A stretch of 64,000 bases of DNA from positions 1 through 64,000 of the forward strand of contig CAVZHY010000001.1 of NCBI GenBank assembly GCA_963775235.1. Direction: 5' to 3'. Of the stretch, positions 16,075 to 26,129 are shown piece after piece; within the stretch, counting starts at the first letter, position 1, and each line of letters begins with the position of its first letter. The stretch comes from JBBDMC01 sp963775235 (lineage in GTDB: Bacteria > Pseudomonadota > Alphaproteobacteria > Rhizobiales > Kaistiaceae). Both the position numbers and the translations under genes were made by a program. The notes beneath the pieces were generated by a model that was not told the DNA's origin, made no database searches, and worked only from the letters and a program-made list of their open reading frames with translations.

Positions 16075-16500
16075 GACGTATTCCGCGCACTCGGACTTGG
16101 CGCCGAGGTGGTGGTCGTCTCGCTCAACGATGCCGATACCCTCGATCGACTCATGGTGCCGCTCCGTGAAGACGATGCGAACGAGTGGGTGCATACTCGT
16201 CCCCACATCAACCGCCCGCTTTAGGGGGCGACCGAGGCGCTCCGCCGCGACGACGACAAGCGGACCCGGCGCATGGTTGTCCCGGACCTCGAGAGCCCGG
16301 CCGCCCTGGACAACCTCGATTCGATCCTCGCGGTCGACGGTCTGCAGGCGACCATGGTGTCGCTCGCCGACATCTCGCAGGCGATCGGCCATCCGTTCGA
16401 CTACGACCATCGGGAAATGATCAAGATCGTGCGTGATACTTGCATCCGCGCCGCAGTCTTAGCGTTTCTTCAGAGTCGCGACAGTCCGGAGCCTTCGTAG
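16075..16500 (+). pseudogene. Remnant of an HpcH/HpaI-type aldolase gene
   Basis: Two stretches in different frames resemble this aldolase family: ALGLGAEVVVVSLNDADTLD and then, after a stop, PDLESPAALDNLDSILAVDG followed by ADISQAIGHP. The second matches the family pattern in which a glutamate helix is followed by a repeated AILAVPGV-type strand and a GxxDLS motif. The start of the gene is missing next to the IS remnant, and the product would be inactive. The next ~260 bases up to the transporter gene hold nothing I can identify. The intact family enzyme cleaves 4-hydroxy-2-oxo acids. Confidence 0.45.
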
Positions 16501-16760
16501 GCAGCGTGCGCCTCGTGCGTGCGGAGAGCGCCGAGAACGGCGCGCGCACCTTCAGGATTGCGCGCCTCGACGAATACGGTGCCATGGCAATCGGTCACGT
16601 GGATGTCGTCCGTGAGGACCAGCATTCTGCATAGAGGAACGCCAGTTGGGACGTGGAGCGACGAAACCATATGATGCGGGCTCAGCGGGTCGACACCGGG
16701 TCCGGCGTCGCACTGCTCAACAATACAACAGACATCACAGGACGAAGGGAGGGACCATCG

Positions 16761-17783
16761 ATGGGAATCAAGAGTATCGGAATTGCCTGGGCGATCGCCG
16801 CGGCGATGACGGCCTCGGCAGCTTCGGCGCAGAGCGTCGAAGATTTCTATAAGGGTAAGACCGTGGAGATGCGGATCGGTTACAGCCCGGGTGGCGGTTA
16901 CGACACTTATGCGCGTCTGGTCGCGGCCCACATCGGCAAGCACATTCCTGGGAATCCGACGGTGGTGCCGATGAACGAACCCGGCGCAGGAAGCTTGAAG
17001 CTCGCCAATGAGCTTTTTCAGACCGTGCCGCAGGACGGTACCGTGATGGGGGTTATCGCGCGCGCAGCTCCGTTCGACCCGCTGTTCGGCAATGACGCAG
17101 CCAAGTTCGACGGCCGAAAATTCAACTACATCGGCTCGGCCAACAACGAGGTCAGCGTCTGCGTCGCATGGGCGGGTACCGGCATCAAGACGTTCGACGA
17201 TCTCAAGACGAAGGAGTTGATAGTCGGCGGCACTGGCCCCACGGCCGACACTGAACAGTTTCCGACGGTGCTCAACGCCGTGTTCGGCACCAAGATCAAG
17301 ATCATCGGCGGCTACCCGGGCGGCAATGACGTCAATCTGGCGATGGAGCGCGGCGAGGTGACTGGTCGCTGCGGGTGGTCGTGGTCGAGCGTGATCTCGA
17401 CGCGCCCCGACTGGATCACGGACAAGACCATTAACATCCTAGTCCAGCTATCCACCGCCAAACACCCGGACCTGCCCGACGTGCCGCTGGTCATGGACCT
17501 CGCCAAGACCGACAAGGAAAAGGCTATGCTCCGACTTGTGTTCGCGCGCCAGGCTCTAGGCCGCCCATTCGTGGCCCCGCCTAACATTCCGGCGGAACGC
17601 GTGAAAGCCTTGCGGGACGCCTTCATGGAAACGATGTCGGACCCCGATTTCCTCGCCGACGCCAAGAAGGCTGACCTTGAAATCACGCCGGTTTCGGGTG
17701 AGGACGTCGCGCAGTTGGTGGCCGATGCGTATACGGCGCCGGCGGATGTCGTCGACCCCATCAAGAAGATTCTTTACCCCTAG
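16761..17783 (+). CDS. TTT-family transporter substrate-binding protein (TctC)
   Basis: The ATG at 16761 follows AAGGGAGGGA and begins a signal peptide (MGIKSIGIAWAIAAAMTASA, cleaved after ASA). The rest, about 320 residues, is a Bug/TctC binding protein: YSPGGGYDTYARLVAAHIGK, GNPTVVPMNEPGAGS and IGSANNEVSVCVAW are typical. Such proteins capture carboxylates in the periplasm and deliver them to the TctA-TctB membrane unit, here encoded at 19191. The two are separated by an IS481 remnant and an opposite-strand dehydrogenase gene, so the original operon may have been split. The substrate is unknown. Confidence 0.88.
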   Translation: MGIKSIGIAWAIAAAMTASAASAQSVEDFYKGKTVEMRIGYSPGGGYDTYARLVAAHIGKHIPGNPTVVPMNEPGAGSLKLANELFQTVPQDGTVMGVIARAAPFDPLFGNDAAKFDGRKFNYIGSANNEVSVCVAWAGTGIKTFDDLKTKELIVGGTGPTADTEQFPTVLNAVFGTKIKIIGGYPGGNDVNLAMERGEVTGRCGWSWSSVISTRPDWITDKTINILVQLSTAKHPDLPDVPLVMDLAKTDKEKAMLRLVFARQALGRPFVAPPNIPAERVKALRDAFMETMSDPDFLADAKKADLEITPVSGEDVAQLVADAYTAPADVVDPIKKILYP

Positions 17784-18075
17784 GTGTGAGCTTTCATTAG
17801 GTTGTCCGTCCGGTCCTGGGCGAGGAAGGTGAGGTTACCTGACTTCAGTGATACCTCGGAGGACCGGATGAACATCCACAAGAAAACCGGATCGTTCGAC
17901 AGATCAAGAGCGGGCAGGCGCCGGAGGCCGTCGCACCTGCTGCAGGCGTCTGCCCGCGCACGGCATGCAAGTAGCGCCGGCGCGCTTCCAGGCGGAAGGG
18001 AGCGCGTGCCTGCAGGATCGGTCGTCACGATCCCCATCGCCTCTATCGGCCGACACCGACCGCCATCATAGCGCG
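17784..18075 (+). mobile_element. Decayed 5' end of an IS481-type element
   Basis: Immediately after the tctC stop the sequence TGTGAGCTTTCATTAGGTTG looks like an IS481 terminal repeat. From 17868 a short frame begins MNIHK, then RIVRQIKSGQAPEAVAPAAG in another frame and RFQAEGSACLQDRSSR in a third. Together they match the N-terminal helix-turn-helix of IS481-family transposases. The catalytic DDE domain is absent. The fragment probably separates tctC from its membrane partner gene. Confidence 0.65.
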
Positions 18076-18185
18076 GGTCGAGGCGCTGCCCAGTTGAGAT
18101 CGCCTTCTTTTTCGCGGGCGTGGGCCGCGCTGCCGGAGCCGTCAGCCGATTCGCAAAAAGAACGCAGTTCCTCCGGAGGGAATCC

Positions 18186-19019
18186 TCACGACCCCGCCTT
18201 CGGCGTCGGCAGGCCGCGCGCGGCCTTGAAAGCCGCGATCGCTTGCCTCACCGCCGCAGTCACCGGCATCGCAACGCCTGCCACGTCGGCCTCGTCCAGC
18301 ACGATGGCGAGGTCCTTCTCGGCCCACAGTGCCGGGCGGTCATCGGCGCGCGTTTCTAACGCCCAATTCGCTCCGCTTCCGTATCCAAGCGCTGCGCGCA
18401 GCCCATCACGATCGAGGCCGAAGGCAGCCCCGAAGTCAAGCGCCTCAGCGCTGGCCGCAACGCATGTCCATAGGAGCTGGTTGTTGGCGGCCTTGGCAAC
18501 CTGACCGGCACCCAATTCGCCCAGCCGGATCACCCGCTCGGCTAACACATCGAACACCGGGCGACAGAGCGCGATGTCAACTTCATCACCGCCGGCATAG
18601 ATGACCAGACGACCACTCCTGGCCGCGGCCTCACCGCGCACGAGCGGCGTGTCGATCAGTCGCGCGCCGATTGCGCCGAGTTGTTCCGCCAACCCGACAA
18701 CATAGCTCGGCGCCACTGTGGAGGCGATGGCAACGACCGTCCCCGGCCCCAGACCACCCGAAACCCCGTCGGGGCCGAACATCGCTTCGGTGACATCACT
18801 CTCGAAACCGACCACGACGATGACAATATCCGAGGTCATGGCAACGGCGCGAGGACTTCCGGCGACAGGGATGCCTACGGCAGACGCAGCCGCGGCCGCC
18901 CGCGTGTCGCGATCGTGGCCCGACACGATAAATCCGGCCTTCGCGAGGCGGTGGGCGATCGGGTGCCCCATCCGACCGAGGCCGATCACTCCGACAGAGC
19001 AGTGTTCCAGCCCAACCAT
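18186..19019 (-). CDS. 3-Hydroxyisobutyrate dehydrogenase-family oxidoreductase
   Basis: From the ATG at 19019 (purine-rich GGGAAAGGGGAAAGGG just upstream) the protein has 277 residues. GVIGLGRMGHPIAHRLAKAG is the NAD(P)-binding site, GAGQVAKAANNQLL contains the catalytic lysine, and TPLVRGEAAARSG replaces the usual SGG substrate loop. The family oxidises 3-hydroxyisobutyrate or related short hydroxy acids, or reduces tartronate semialdehyde. The RGE change suggests a different substrate. The gene is divergent from the TctAB transporter gene, so it may act on the acid imported. The open frame extends 30 codons upstream, but the NAD fold begins only after this ATG. Confidence 0.83.
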   Translation of the reverse strand: MVGLEHCSVGVIGLGRMGHPIAHRLAKAGFIVSGHDRDTRAAAAASAVGIPVAGSPRAVAMTSDIVIVVVGFESDVTEAMFGPDGVSGGLGPGTVVAIASTVAPSYVVGLAEQLGAIGARLIDTPLVRGEAAARSGRLVIYAGGDEVDIALCRPVFDVLAERVIRLGELGAGQVAKAANNQLLWTCVAASAEALDFGAAFGLDRDGLRAALGYGSGANWALETRADDRPALWAEKDLAIVLDEADVAGVAMPVTAAVRQAIAAFKAARGLPTPKAGS

Positions 19020-19190
19020 GCCCTTTCCCCTTTCCCTGTGTTTCGCCTCGATGAGCGCCGGGTCGATGGCGCGCGATCGATCCTTGTGGGCGGAATACCG
19101 TTCCGCCACGGGAAAAACTTGCTCGCTTATCGCCTCGACATGCCGTCATACTAACGTCAATCGCCGGAAAGCGCCGGGCAGGGGGGAACA

Positions 19191-21245
19191 ATGGATCACG
19201 GCATGCTCGACGCCGCCTTGCAGGCACTCGCGGGCATCGCTGAACCGGCACGGCTGGCTTACCTATCAGCCGGCGTAGTAATGGGCCTCGTCATCGGCAT
19301 CGTGCCGGGCGTCGGGGGCGTCGCCGGTATGGCGCTCCTTCTGCCCTTCACTTACAGCATGGATGCCTACTCCGCCTTCGCGTTCTTGCTCGGGTTGGGG
19401 GCCGTCACAACGACGAGCGACACCATCCCGGCGATACTGTTTGGCGTTCCCGGGACCGCCGCCGCGCAGGCAACCGTCCTTGACGGCCACGCCATGGCCA
19501 AGAAGGGCGAGGCCGGGCGGGCACTGAGCGCAGCGTACGTCTCCTCCGTCATCGGCGGCGTCTTTGGCGCCTTGCTGCTCGCCATGCTGATCCCGGCTCT
19601 GCGGCCGATCTTGCTTTACCTTGGCTCACCGGAGCTGCTCGCCTGCTCCGTTCTTGGCATTTCCATGGTCGCCGCACTGTCGGGAAGTTCGCCGTTTCGC
19701 GGCGTTGCCATGGCCGGCTTGGGCGCGATGCTGTCGATGATCGGTGGCGACCCGCAGACCGGCACGCTTCGCTGGACCTTCGGCTCTCTGTACCTTTATG
19801 ACGGTCTACCCCTTCTGCCGGTGGCCCTGGGCATCTTTGCCATGCCTGAACTCTGCGACCTGGCTATCCGGCGGACGGCCATCACAATCAACAGCAAGTA
19901 CAACATCAGGGAGGGGATGCTGAAGGGCGCCGCTGACGCCCTGCGTAACTGGTGGCTGGTGCTTCGCTGCAGCCTCCTCGGCGCAGCAATCGGCGCCATT
20001 CCCGGGCTTGGCGGTGCGGTGATCGACTGGTTTGCCTACGGCCACGCCATCCGCACCGTCAAGGGCGCGGCGCAGACGTTCGGCACCGGCGACGTTCGCG
20101 GCGTGATCGCCCCCGAAAGCGCCAATAACGCCAAAGAGGGAGGCGCCCTGGTGCCGACCATCGCTTTCGGTGTTCCCGGCAGCTCATCGATGGCTATTTT
20201 GCTCGGTGCCTTTCTGATCCAGGGCCTGGTGCCGGGGCCGGCCATGCTGAAAGACCACCTGGACGTCACTTACGCCATGGTGTGGAGCATCGCCATCGCC
20301 AACATCCTCGGTGCCGGTCTGTGTTTTCTTTTCAGTGGCCAGTTCGCCAAGCTGGCAACCCTGCGCTACACCTTGACCCTGCCATTGATCTTGAGTGTCG
20401 TGTTCGTGGGAGCCTTTCAGGGCTCCCGGGACTGGGGCGATCTCTACGCCCTGTTCGCCTTCGGGGTTCTCGGCTGGACGATGAAGCGGCTGCGCTGGCC
20501 CCGCCCGCCGCTCATTCTCGGCTTCGTCCTTGGCGCCATCATCGAGCGTTACATGTACATTTCGACGGCACGCTACGGCTGGGAGTGGGTGCTTAGGCCA
20601 ATTGTGGTCGTACTGCTGGCTCTTGCACTTCTGGGCCTGTTTCGGCCGCTCGTCTCGGAGTTCCTCGTGCAGCTCAGAGCGAACAGGCGCCAGCGTGTGT
20701 TCGGCGCGCCATCATTCGTCGCCACTGATCTTTTCTACCTCGGCCTCATTGCGAGCGTGGGCGTGATGATGATGGAGGCGTTGACCTGGAGACCGGAGGC
20801 TCGCGAGGCGCCGTTGATTGTCGGCGCGATCACCCTGATCACTGCGACCTTCAGTTTCGCCTACAACGTGTTTCACCGCCGCGCCGCAATGCTTGCCGGA
20901 ACCGCTTCGGATATCGGAGAGCAGCGAATGATCCATATGGACGTGGTTGCCGAGGATGGCGGTCTGTCCAACGCAACGGTGGTCCGCCGCGCCGTCGCCT
21001 TCTTCGGATGGTTCGCCGGATTCATGCTGTCGATGGCCTCGATCGGATTGATCCCGACTGCCTTTGTCTTTGTCATTGCCTACATGCGGCTGGAAAACCG
21101 CGAACCGTGGCGGCTATCTCTCCCAATGGCGCTGGCGACAAGTATCTTCATCTATTTCGTTTTCGATCAGTTTCTGACTATCCCATGGCCGCCGACCTTG
21201 CTTGGCAAGCTGATACCGATGGCCCAGATCGTTCCTTCGGTTTAA
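19191..21245 (+). CDS. TTT-family transporter membrane protein, TctA fused to TctB
   Basis: The 684-residue protein is much longer than TctA alone (about 500). Residues 1-500 have the TctA signatures VIGIVPGVGGVAGMALLLPF, DTIPAILFGVPGTAAAQATV and APESANNAKEGGALVPTIAF, with some ten membrane helices. Residues 515-684 add four further hydrophobic segments (DLFYLGLIASVGVMMMEALT, FFGWFAGFMLSMASIGLIPT) typical of the small subunit TctB. A fused form makes a separate tctB unnecessary. It should import carboxylates driven by ion gradients with the TctC protein encoded at 16761. GGGGGAAC lies just ahead of the ATG. Confidence 0.87.
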   Translation: MDHGMLDAALQALAGIAEPARLAYLSAGVVMGLVIGIVPGVGGVAGMALLLPFTYSMDAYSAFAFLLGLGAVTTTSDTIPAILFGVPGTAAAQATVLDGHAMAKKGEAGRALSAAYVSSVIGGVFGALLLAMLIPALRPILLYLGSPELLACSVLGISMVAALSGSSPFRGVAMAGLGAMLSMIGGDPQTGTLRWTFGSLYLYDGLPLLPVALGIFAMPELCDLAIRRTAITINSKYNIREGMLKGAADALRNWWLVLRCSLLGAAIGAIPGLGGAVIDWFAYGHAIRTVKGAAQTFGTGDVRGVIAPESANNAKEGGALVPTIAFGVPGSSSMAILLGAFLIQGLVPGPAMLKDHLDVTYAMVWSIAIANILGAGLCFLFSGQFAKLATLRYTLTLPLILSVVFVGAFQGSRDWGDLYALFAFGVLGWTMKRLRWPRPPLILGFVLGAIIERYMYISTARYGWEWVLRPIVVVLLALALLGLFRPLVSEFLVQLRANRRQRVFGAPSFVATDLFYLGLIASVGVMMMEALTWRPEAREAPLIVGAITLITATFSFAYNVFHRRAAMLAGTASDIGEQRMIHMDVVAEDGGLSNATVVRRAVAFFGWFAGFMLSMASIGLIPTAFVFVIAYMRLENREPWRLSLPMALATSIFIYFVFDQFLTIPWPPTLLGKLIPMAQIVPSV

Positions 21246-21614
21246 CTGACGCAACATTTCAACCGATACCCCAGCGCAAGGATCGCTTGACAAACGAACG
21301 CCAAAACGAGGCTGGGGCCGGCAACAGCTTGCCGGCAAGACCGACGTGGTATGGGAGGGCTCGAGCAAGAAGGCTGCCCGCAAGGCTTCGTTGACAGTTA
21401 CCACCCGCGGCGCGATTGAAGCCCGCATCGACGTTTTCGCGCCCTGTAGGACTATTCCACCACAAGACGGCCGACGTCGTCCTACCTGTTCGCCCGGTCA
21501 GGCTCAGACGACCCGAGGCGGAGACCCTCTGTTGGCGGGACCCATGATCCTGCCTTTGGCCGCGAGAAGGCCGCAAAGCCGCACCATTTTCGTGAAAAAT
21601 CGGGAGGCCATGCG
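21246..21614. other. Gap with no identifiable gene
   Basis: About 370 bases between the transporter gene and the next membrane protein gene. Short frames occur on both strands (for example TDVVWEGSSKKAARKASLTV on the plus strand) but none resembles a family I know. CGGGAGG at 21600-21606 is the ribosome site of the downstream gene. Confidence 0.5.
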
Positions 21615-22901
21615 ATGAATGGAATAGCCGACGGCACCGTCCTGGGTGTGTCACGCGCGGCGCGCGTCATATCCGGTAGGAAGAATACTCAGCCACTGCC
21701 TGCGCGCCCGTCGACGTTACGGCAAAGGGGTGGCCTCGCTGCACTGCTGTCGCCGATCGGCTTGGCTTGTGGCATAGTCATCGTCGGAACTGCCGCCATC
21801 GGCGCTTGGAACGTCTACTCGGCGAGTGAGGCGCGGCGCCTGCTGCACGAGCAGGCCGTCAAGCCGAGCGGGACCCATCTCAAAACACCGATCCACCGCG
21901 AAATTGGCGACGACCGGACAGAATTCGTCCTGCGACTCGGCGACGGCAGGCTGGTTCGAGCCACCGCGGGCAAAGCGGAGACGGACGCATTCGTTGAAAG
22001 CATGGCCCGGTATATCCAGTTGGCGCGGGAACGAGCCGAGGTGCAGGCCAACGCCGATCTCGATCGGATTTTCGCGCAGGCTTTCACGAATCGGGACGCC
22101 GACCTCAATGCTTATGCGGACTGGTTCTTCGCCTGGGGTCGCTCGTGGCGCTTCCTCTACGAGGCGGGGACAGGGGCAATGCAGGAGATGACACGACTTT
22201 TCTTCAGCCGTACGCCGGTGACCGACGCTGCTCGCAATGCCGCCGAGGACTACCTCCTCCGGAACTACACCGAGCTCGTACTCAAGCCAGAGGAGCGGAA
22301 CGACCTCATCGCAGGTGGGCTGCGTCGTGCGCTCACCGATGCCCATGAACAGTATCTGGTGATGGTGGCGGGTCTTGATGCGCGCGTCCAGCAGTTCCTT
22401 GCCGAGAAGACCGACCATTTGGAGGAGATCCCCGCGGGTTCGATCGATGTTGTGGTTGATTGGGACGCCGAGAAATGGAGGGTGCCGCTCTACCGTGCCG
22501 AGGACCGCTTCCTTGAGCCGGTACAGACCGTCGCGGCGATCGCTGGCAGCGCGGTGCTGGGCGGCGTCATCGAGCGCGCGGTCTTGCCCGTTCTTGCGCG
22601 GTCGGCAGGCCAACTCGCGACTGCCGCTGAGATGACCGCAGGAGGAGCGACGGCTGGTTCGATCGAGCCTGGCCTCGGCACCGCTATCGGAGCCCTCGCG
22701 GGGACCGGCCTCGACTGGGCGCTTTCCGCGTTCCGCGAGCACACGGACCGGGATGCATTCACCCAAGAGAACGCGGCGGCGCTCGACGCGACCATCACCG
22801 GCTGGAAGGCACGCCTGTTGCCAGACCTGCTGGCTCCTATCGACGCATGGTACGCTGACAGCGCCGCGGCATTGCACGCGGTATCTCCGCCCGCAGGGTG
22901 A
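21615..22901 (+). CDS. Hypothetical membrane-anchored protein
   Basis: The 428-residue protein begins with a basic, disordered segment of about 37 residues. One transmembrane helix follows (ALLSPIGLACGIVIVGTAAI). The body is a charged helical domain with SMARYIQLARERAEVQANAD and FAQAFTNRDADLNAYADWFF. Near residues 305-365 there is a glycine/alanine-rich stretch (AIAGSAVLGGVIERAVLPVL, GTAIGALAGTGLDWAL) that could pack in a membrane. No enzymatic motif is visible and I do not recognise the family. The topology suggests a periplasmic body tethered to the inner membrane. It is followed by 940 empty bases. Confidence 0.6.
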   Translation: MNGIADGTVLGVSRAARVISGRKNTQPLPARPSTLRQRGGLAALLSPIGLACGIVIVGTAAIGAWNVYSASEARRLLHEQAVKPSGTHLKTPIHREIGDDRTEFVLRLGDGRLVRATAGKAETDAFVESMARYIQLARERAEVQANADLDRIFAQAFTNRDADLNAYADWFFAWGRSWRFLYEAGTGAMQEMTRLFFSRTPVTDAARNAAEDYLLRNYTELVLKPEERNDLIAGGLRRALTDAHEQYLVMVAGLDARVQQFLAEKTDHLEEIPAGSIDVVVDWDAEKWRVPLYRAEDRFLEPVQTVAAIAGSAVLGGVIERAVLPVLARSAGQLATAAEMTAGGATAGSIEPGLGTAIGALAGTGLDWALSAFREHTDRDAFTQENAAALDATITGWKARLLPDLLAPIDAWYADSAAALHAVSPPAG

Positions 22902-23839
22902 CGAGCGAAAGAATTGACGTCAAGGCCGGTCCTCGGCGGCAGTTAGAGTTTTCCGGCCTCATTCGACATCACCTCCTGAAAGCGGCTTGCCGACAGTGCC
23001 TGCTGCATGAGCGGCGCTGGACCCCCCGTCAGGGGAAGACATCGCGCGCTAGATTGTGTTGGTCACCGGCGGCGCGGCCCACGACACACGTCTTTGGCGC
23101 GGCTTGTGTGTCCTCCTTCGAGACCCATGAAATCGCGCTCCAGTCGTGATACAAGGATGCCGATGGAGGCAGGGATAGGGTGGTGTGGTGGCGGTCGGTC
23201 GTCGAGTGAATGCAGAAGGAGTCTGACGGGATTCTGGTTTGATGAATTCGCTGATATTTTCCCTGTTAGCAGGGAATTTTTGCATCGTTAGAGGCACCGA
23301 ACTCCGAGCCATCGATAGCGGCCGCGATCCATCGCGTCTTTGCGAGGCGAGGGACGTTGTCCAGGGCGATTCCCTAAAAACAAAAGCTTGGAGGAACAAA
23401 TAGGCGTGCGCTCCACGCTGAGAGCGATGGATATGCTTGATTCGATCGGATCTCGAAGCGGTGAGGCAATTGGACGCTGATGCCGGCGTTTGAGCACGCG
23501 CAAGGAGCGGGACAAAATTAGTCACGCTACATTTGATTTTGGCAGAACGAAGCTAAAGGTCCCATGGCCTTCTGAGCGCCAAATGATTTTGCGCTCGCAT
23601 CGTGCGCCTCTGGGCGGCCGATCGCGATGCACTGGTGGCGTATGGCGTTCGGCAACGATCAGGTCTCCGCCAGTCTCGCTCGCGTTGTGGAAATGCCCGG
23701 CGTATTGCTGCTGGGTCTTGCTGCAGCGCGTGTGCTCCAACGCGGGCCTTACCGCTAGATCAAGTCGAGGTCCTAATCGCTATGCGGCCATGAACGCGAG
23801 AAGCAGGGGGCAGACCAACAATCGGGGCTACGTGCCGGG
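22902..23839. other. Long gap without a supported gene
   Basis: This 938-base stretch contains only short frames with unnatural composition on both strands. The one structured item is the hairpin at 23259-23280. It may be the remains of mobile DNA like that on either side, but I find no transposase motif. Confidence 0.5.
23259..23280 (+). terminator. Hairpin TTCCCTG-TTAG-CAGGGAA followed by T-run
   Basis: A perfect 7-bp stem with a 4-base loop is followed by TTTT. This is the form of an intrinsic terminator, but the nearest plus-strand gene ends 360 bases upstream. The flanking A/T runs make it nearly symmetric, so it could work in either direction. It could also be a dispersed palindromic repeat. 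Confidence 0.4.
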
Positions 23840-25893
23840 GTGATCTTCTTTGCGACCGTGATGGGGGTGTTGGCTATTGGTTTGGCCGCCGCGTCTGGTG
23901 GGCAGGTCGCGCTGGTAGCTGACGAACCGCCGGTCATCAACGTCTTCGATCTGCCGGCGATCAGCGATGGCGCCCGCGCCGTCCAGCAGTTTATCGCTTC
24001 AGGAAACGAAGTGGAGGCGCAAGCGCTGCTTACCCGGCTGACGCAGCGTTTTCCCGCCGTCGGAGCGTTTCACTATGACCTCGCCGTCCTGCTTGCGCGT
24101 GCAGGGAAGGTGGATGAGGCCCTGCAGAGCTTGACCCGGGCGGTTGATGACGGGTTGCCCGGCGGGGCGGCGATGCTTGAAAATAATCCGGCCTTCGATT
24201 CCTTGCGCCAGGATCCCCGGTTTCAGGCTCTGGTGACCTCTGCCGGACAGCAGGCACCACAATCCGTCACGCCGCCACCGACCGCTGCCGAAGTGACCGA
24301 GGGGATTGCCCCGATCAGTGCAGCAAACACCGGGTGGGACAGCCGTTTCGGCGTGTTGCGGACCCTGTTCCATTTCCCCCAAGCGGCCGAAGAACCGCAG
24401 GTCATGCACGGGAATCCCCTGGTCGCCGACCGTCTCAACGCCTGGTTCCAGAATGGCAGCGGCGCCGGCAACTACGGCGATCTCTATGACAACCGCGATC
24501 GCGGTCATTCCAAATTGCAGCCTGGCCTGTTTCCCCAGGTGGCTCGGGTCCAGTACGGCGACGAGGCGCGGGCGGCAGGGATCGACCGCGCCATGAACAC
24601 GATGATGCTGTTCAACGCTCCGACAGTGGGCAATGCCTCGCTCGCCGACACTGCAGGGCCGCTATGGCGCAGCTTGCCACGCGACGCTCTGACCAGGGCG
24701 AACCAGGTTGCGGTGTTGGCCCTGCAGTACGCGGCCAATCAGATCTACGTCTATCCCGAGCATCACGACCACGATCCGGACTTACGGTGATGTCTATCCG
24801 GCCAACACGCCCTACTACCTGATCTCCCAGGGATCCTCCGGCTCGGATCAACCATTGGTCGATGCCGTCGTCGAAATTCTGGCGGCGTTTCACCCCGACG
24901 TGAAAGCGTTCCTCACCGAGAAGGGCCTGATCGCACCGACGGTGCAATGGATATTCCGGCGAGGCCAAAAGAGTATCACGACCGACGAAGATTATCTGAG
25001 CGGCAAGGCGCATCCGAGCGTCTTTGATCCGGCTTCGCTCGACACTTCGGCGATGATCGAGATCGCCCATGATCTCAAGGTCGAGGACGTGCCGCCGCTG
25101 GTGCGTTTGCGGGTGACGGATGAAAGCCTGGGACTGGTCGGCCGCGACGTATTCCTTCCGGTCGCCACGGAGACATTGTTCGACACGCCCTCCGCCATCG
25201 CCCGGGTCATCGACTCCACGGCCTACGACAAGCGTCTGGTCATCAATGCCGGCGCGACGGTCGATCCGAACGGGCGGCCGCTCACCTTTCGCTGGGTCGT
25301 GCTCTCCGGCGATGCCGACCGCATCGCCATTCATCCGCTTGACGCGAGCGGCAGCAGCGCCGAAATCGTCGTTCCCTGGCATGAGCGGCACACACTGCCC
25401 TGGCAGCCGTCGATCACCACCGACCGCGTCGACATCGGCGTGTTTGCCAGCAACGGCATCCATTGGTCGGCGCCGGCGTTCATCAGCCTCCTCTATCCGG
25501 GCAACGAGAAACGGACTTATCGGGCAGACGGCCAGATCGCCGAGGTCGACTACGACGATCCCGACTACCGGCAGCGTTACGTCGACCCGGTGCTGATTCC
25601 GGTCCGCAATTGGCGCGACGTCTATCGACTACGACGATGCCGGGCGGCTGCTCGGATGGGACCGCATTCGCCAAAACGGTACGACACGCTTCACCGCCGA
25701 TGGCCGGCGGGTGACCGAAACCGATGCCCTCGGCCGCCCGGTCAAGGCGGAGGGTATCAGCTACCAGACACGGCCCGGAAGCGACGCCAGGACTGAAATC
25801 GTCGAAGTGCCGACAGGTGAGACCATCACCTACGTCTACTCCGGACCGGATGATCACGTCGGCAGAATGGTGCCTGCTCCAAAATCGGATTGA
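23840..25893 (+). pseudogene. Large secreted hypothetical protein with two frameshifts
   Basis: The frame from GTG 23840 starts with a signal-like segment (FFATVMGVLAIGLAAASGGQ) and a TPR-like pair, AGKVDEALQSLTRAVDDGLP. It stops falsely at 24790 because of one extra T near 24782; HDHDPD then continues as YGDVYPANTPYYLISQGSSG. A second indel near 25620 switches the frame to YDDAGRLLGWDRIRQNG and DALGRPVKAEGISY, resembling YD/RHS repeats, ending at 25893. Corrected, the product is about 684 residues. No known domain is certain. Because sequence character is kept across both breaks, errors in the data are as likely as decay. Confidence 0.55.
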
Positions 25894-26128
25894 CCTTCAC
25901 GCCGAACAGCACCGGTCGTCCTGGCCAGTCTTCTTTTTTCAACGCCCACCTGCGACCGTCGAATCGCAAGTCCACCATGCTGAGGGGCTCGACGTCGATA
26001 TGCCAAAGTGCAGTCAATGGACCATTCAGGACGTGCACTATCGCCATGCGGACCAAAGGTGGCGTCGCCAAAACCGGTATCATGCGTCCATCAATTGACA
26101 TGGTGTCTTTCCACACATAGCCTCCCAT
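25826..26128 (-). CDS. Possible small hypothetical protein
   Basis: This 100-residue frame contains natural-looking sequence, for example LATPPLVRMAIVHVLNGPLT and SMVDLRFDGRRWALKKEDWP. Its end overlaps the 3' end of the opposite gene by about 70 bases, and its start approaches the riboswitch. No family is recognised and no ribosome site is obvious. It could be a shadow frame, so it is reported with low confidence. Confidence 0.25.
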   Translation of the reverse strand: MGGYVWKDTMSIDGRMIPVLATPPLVRMAIVHVLNGPLTALWHIDVEPLSMVDLRFDGRRWALKKEDWPGRPVLFGVKVNPILEQAPFCRRDHPVRSRRR

Positions 26129-26129
26129 C

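Noticed and set aside
21259..21654. 131-codon minus-strand frame ahead of the membrane protein gene
   Set aside because: It has no family resemblance and overlaps the ribosome site and start of the better supported plus-strand gene.
23049..23843. Frames of about 120-160 codons in the gap on both strands
   Set aside because: They cross the palindrome at 23259, have no ribosome site and no natural protein composition.
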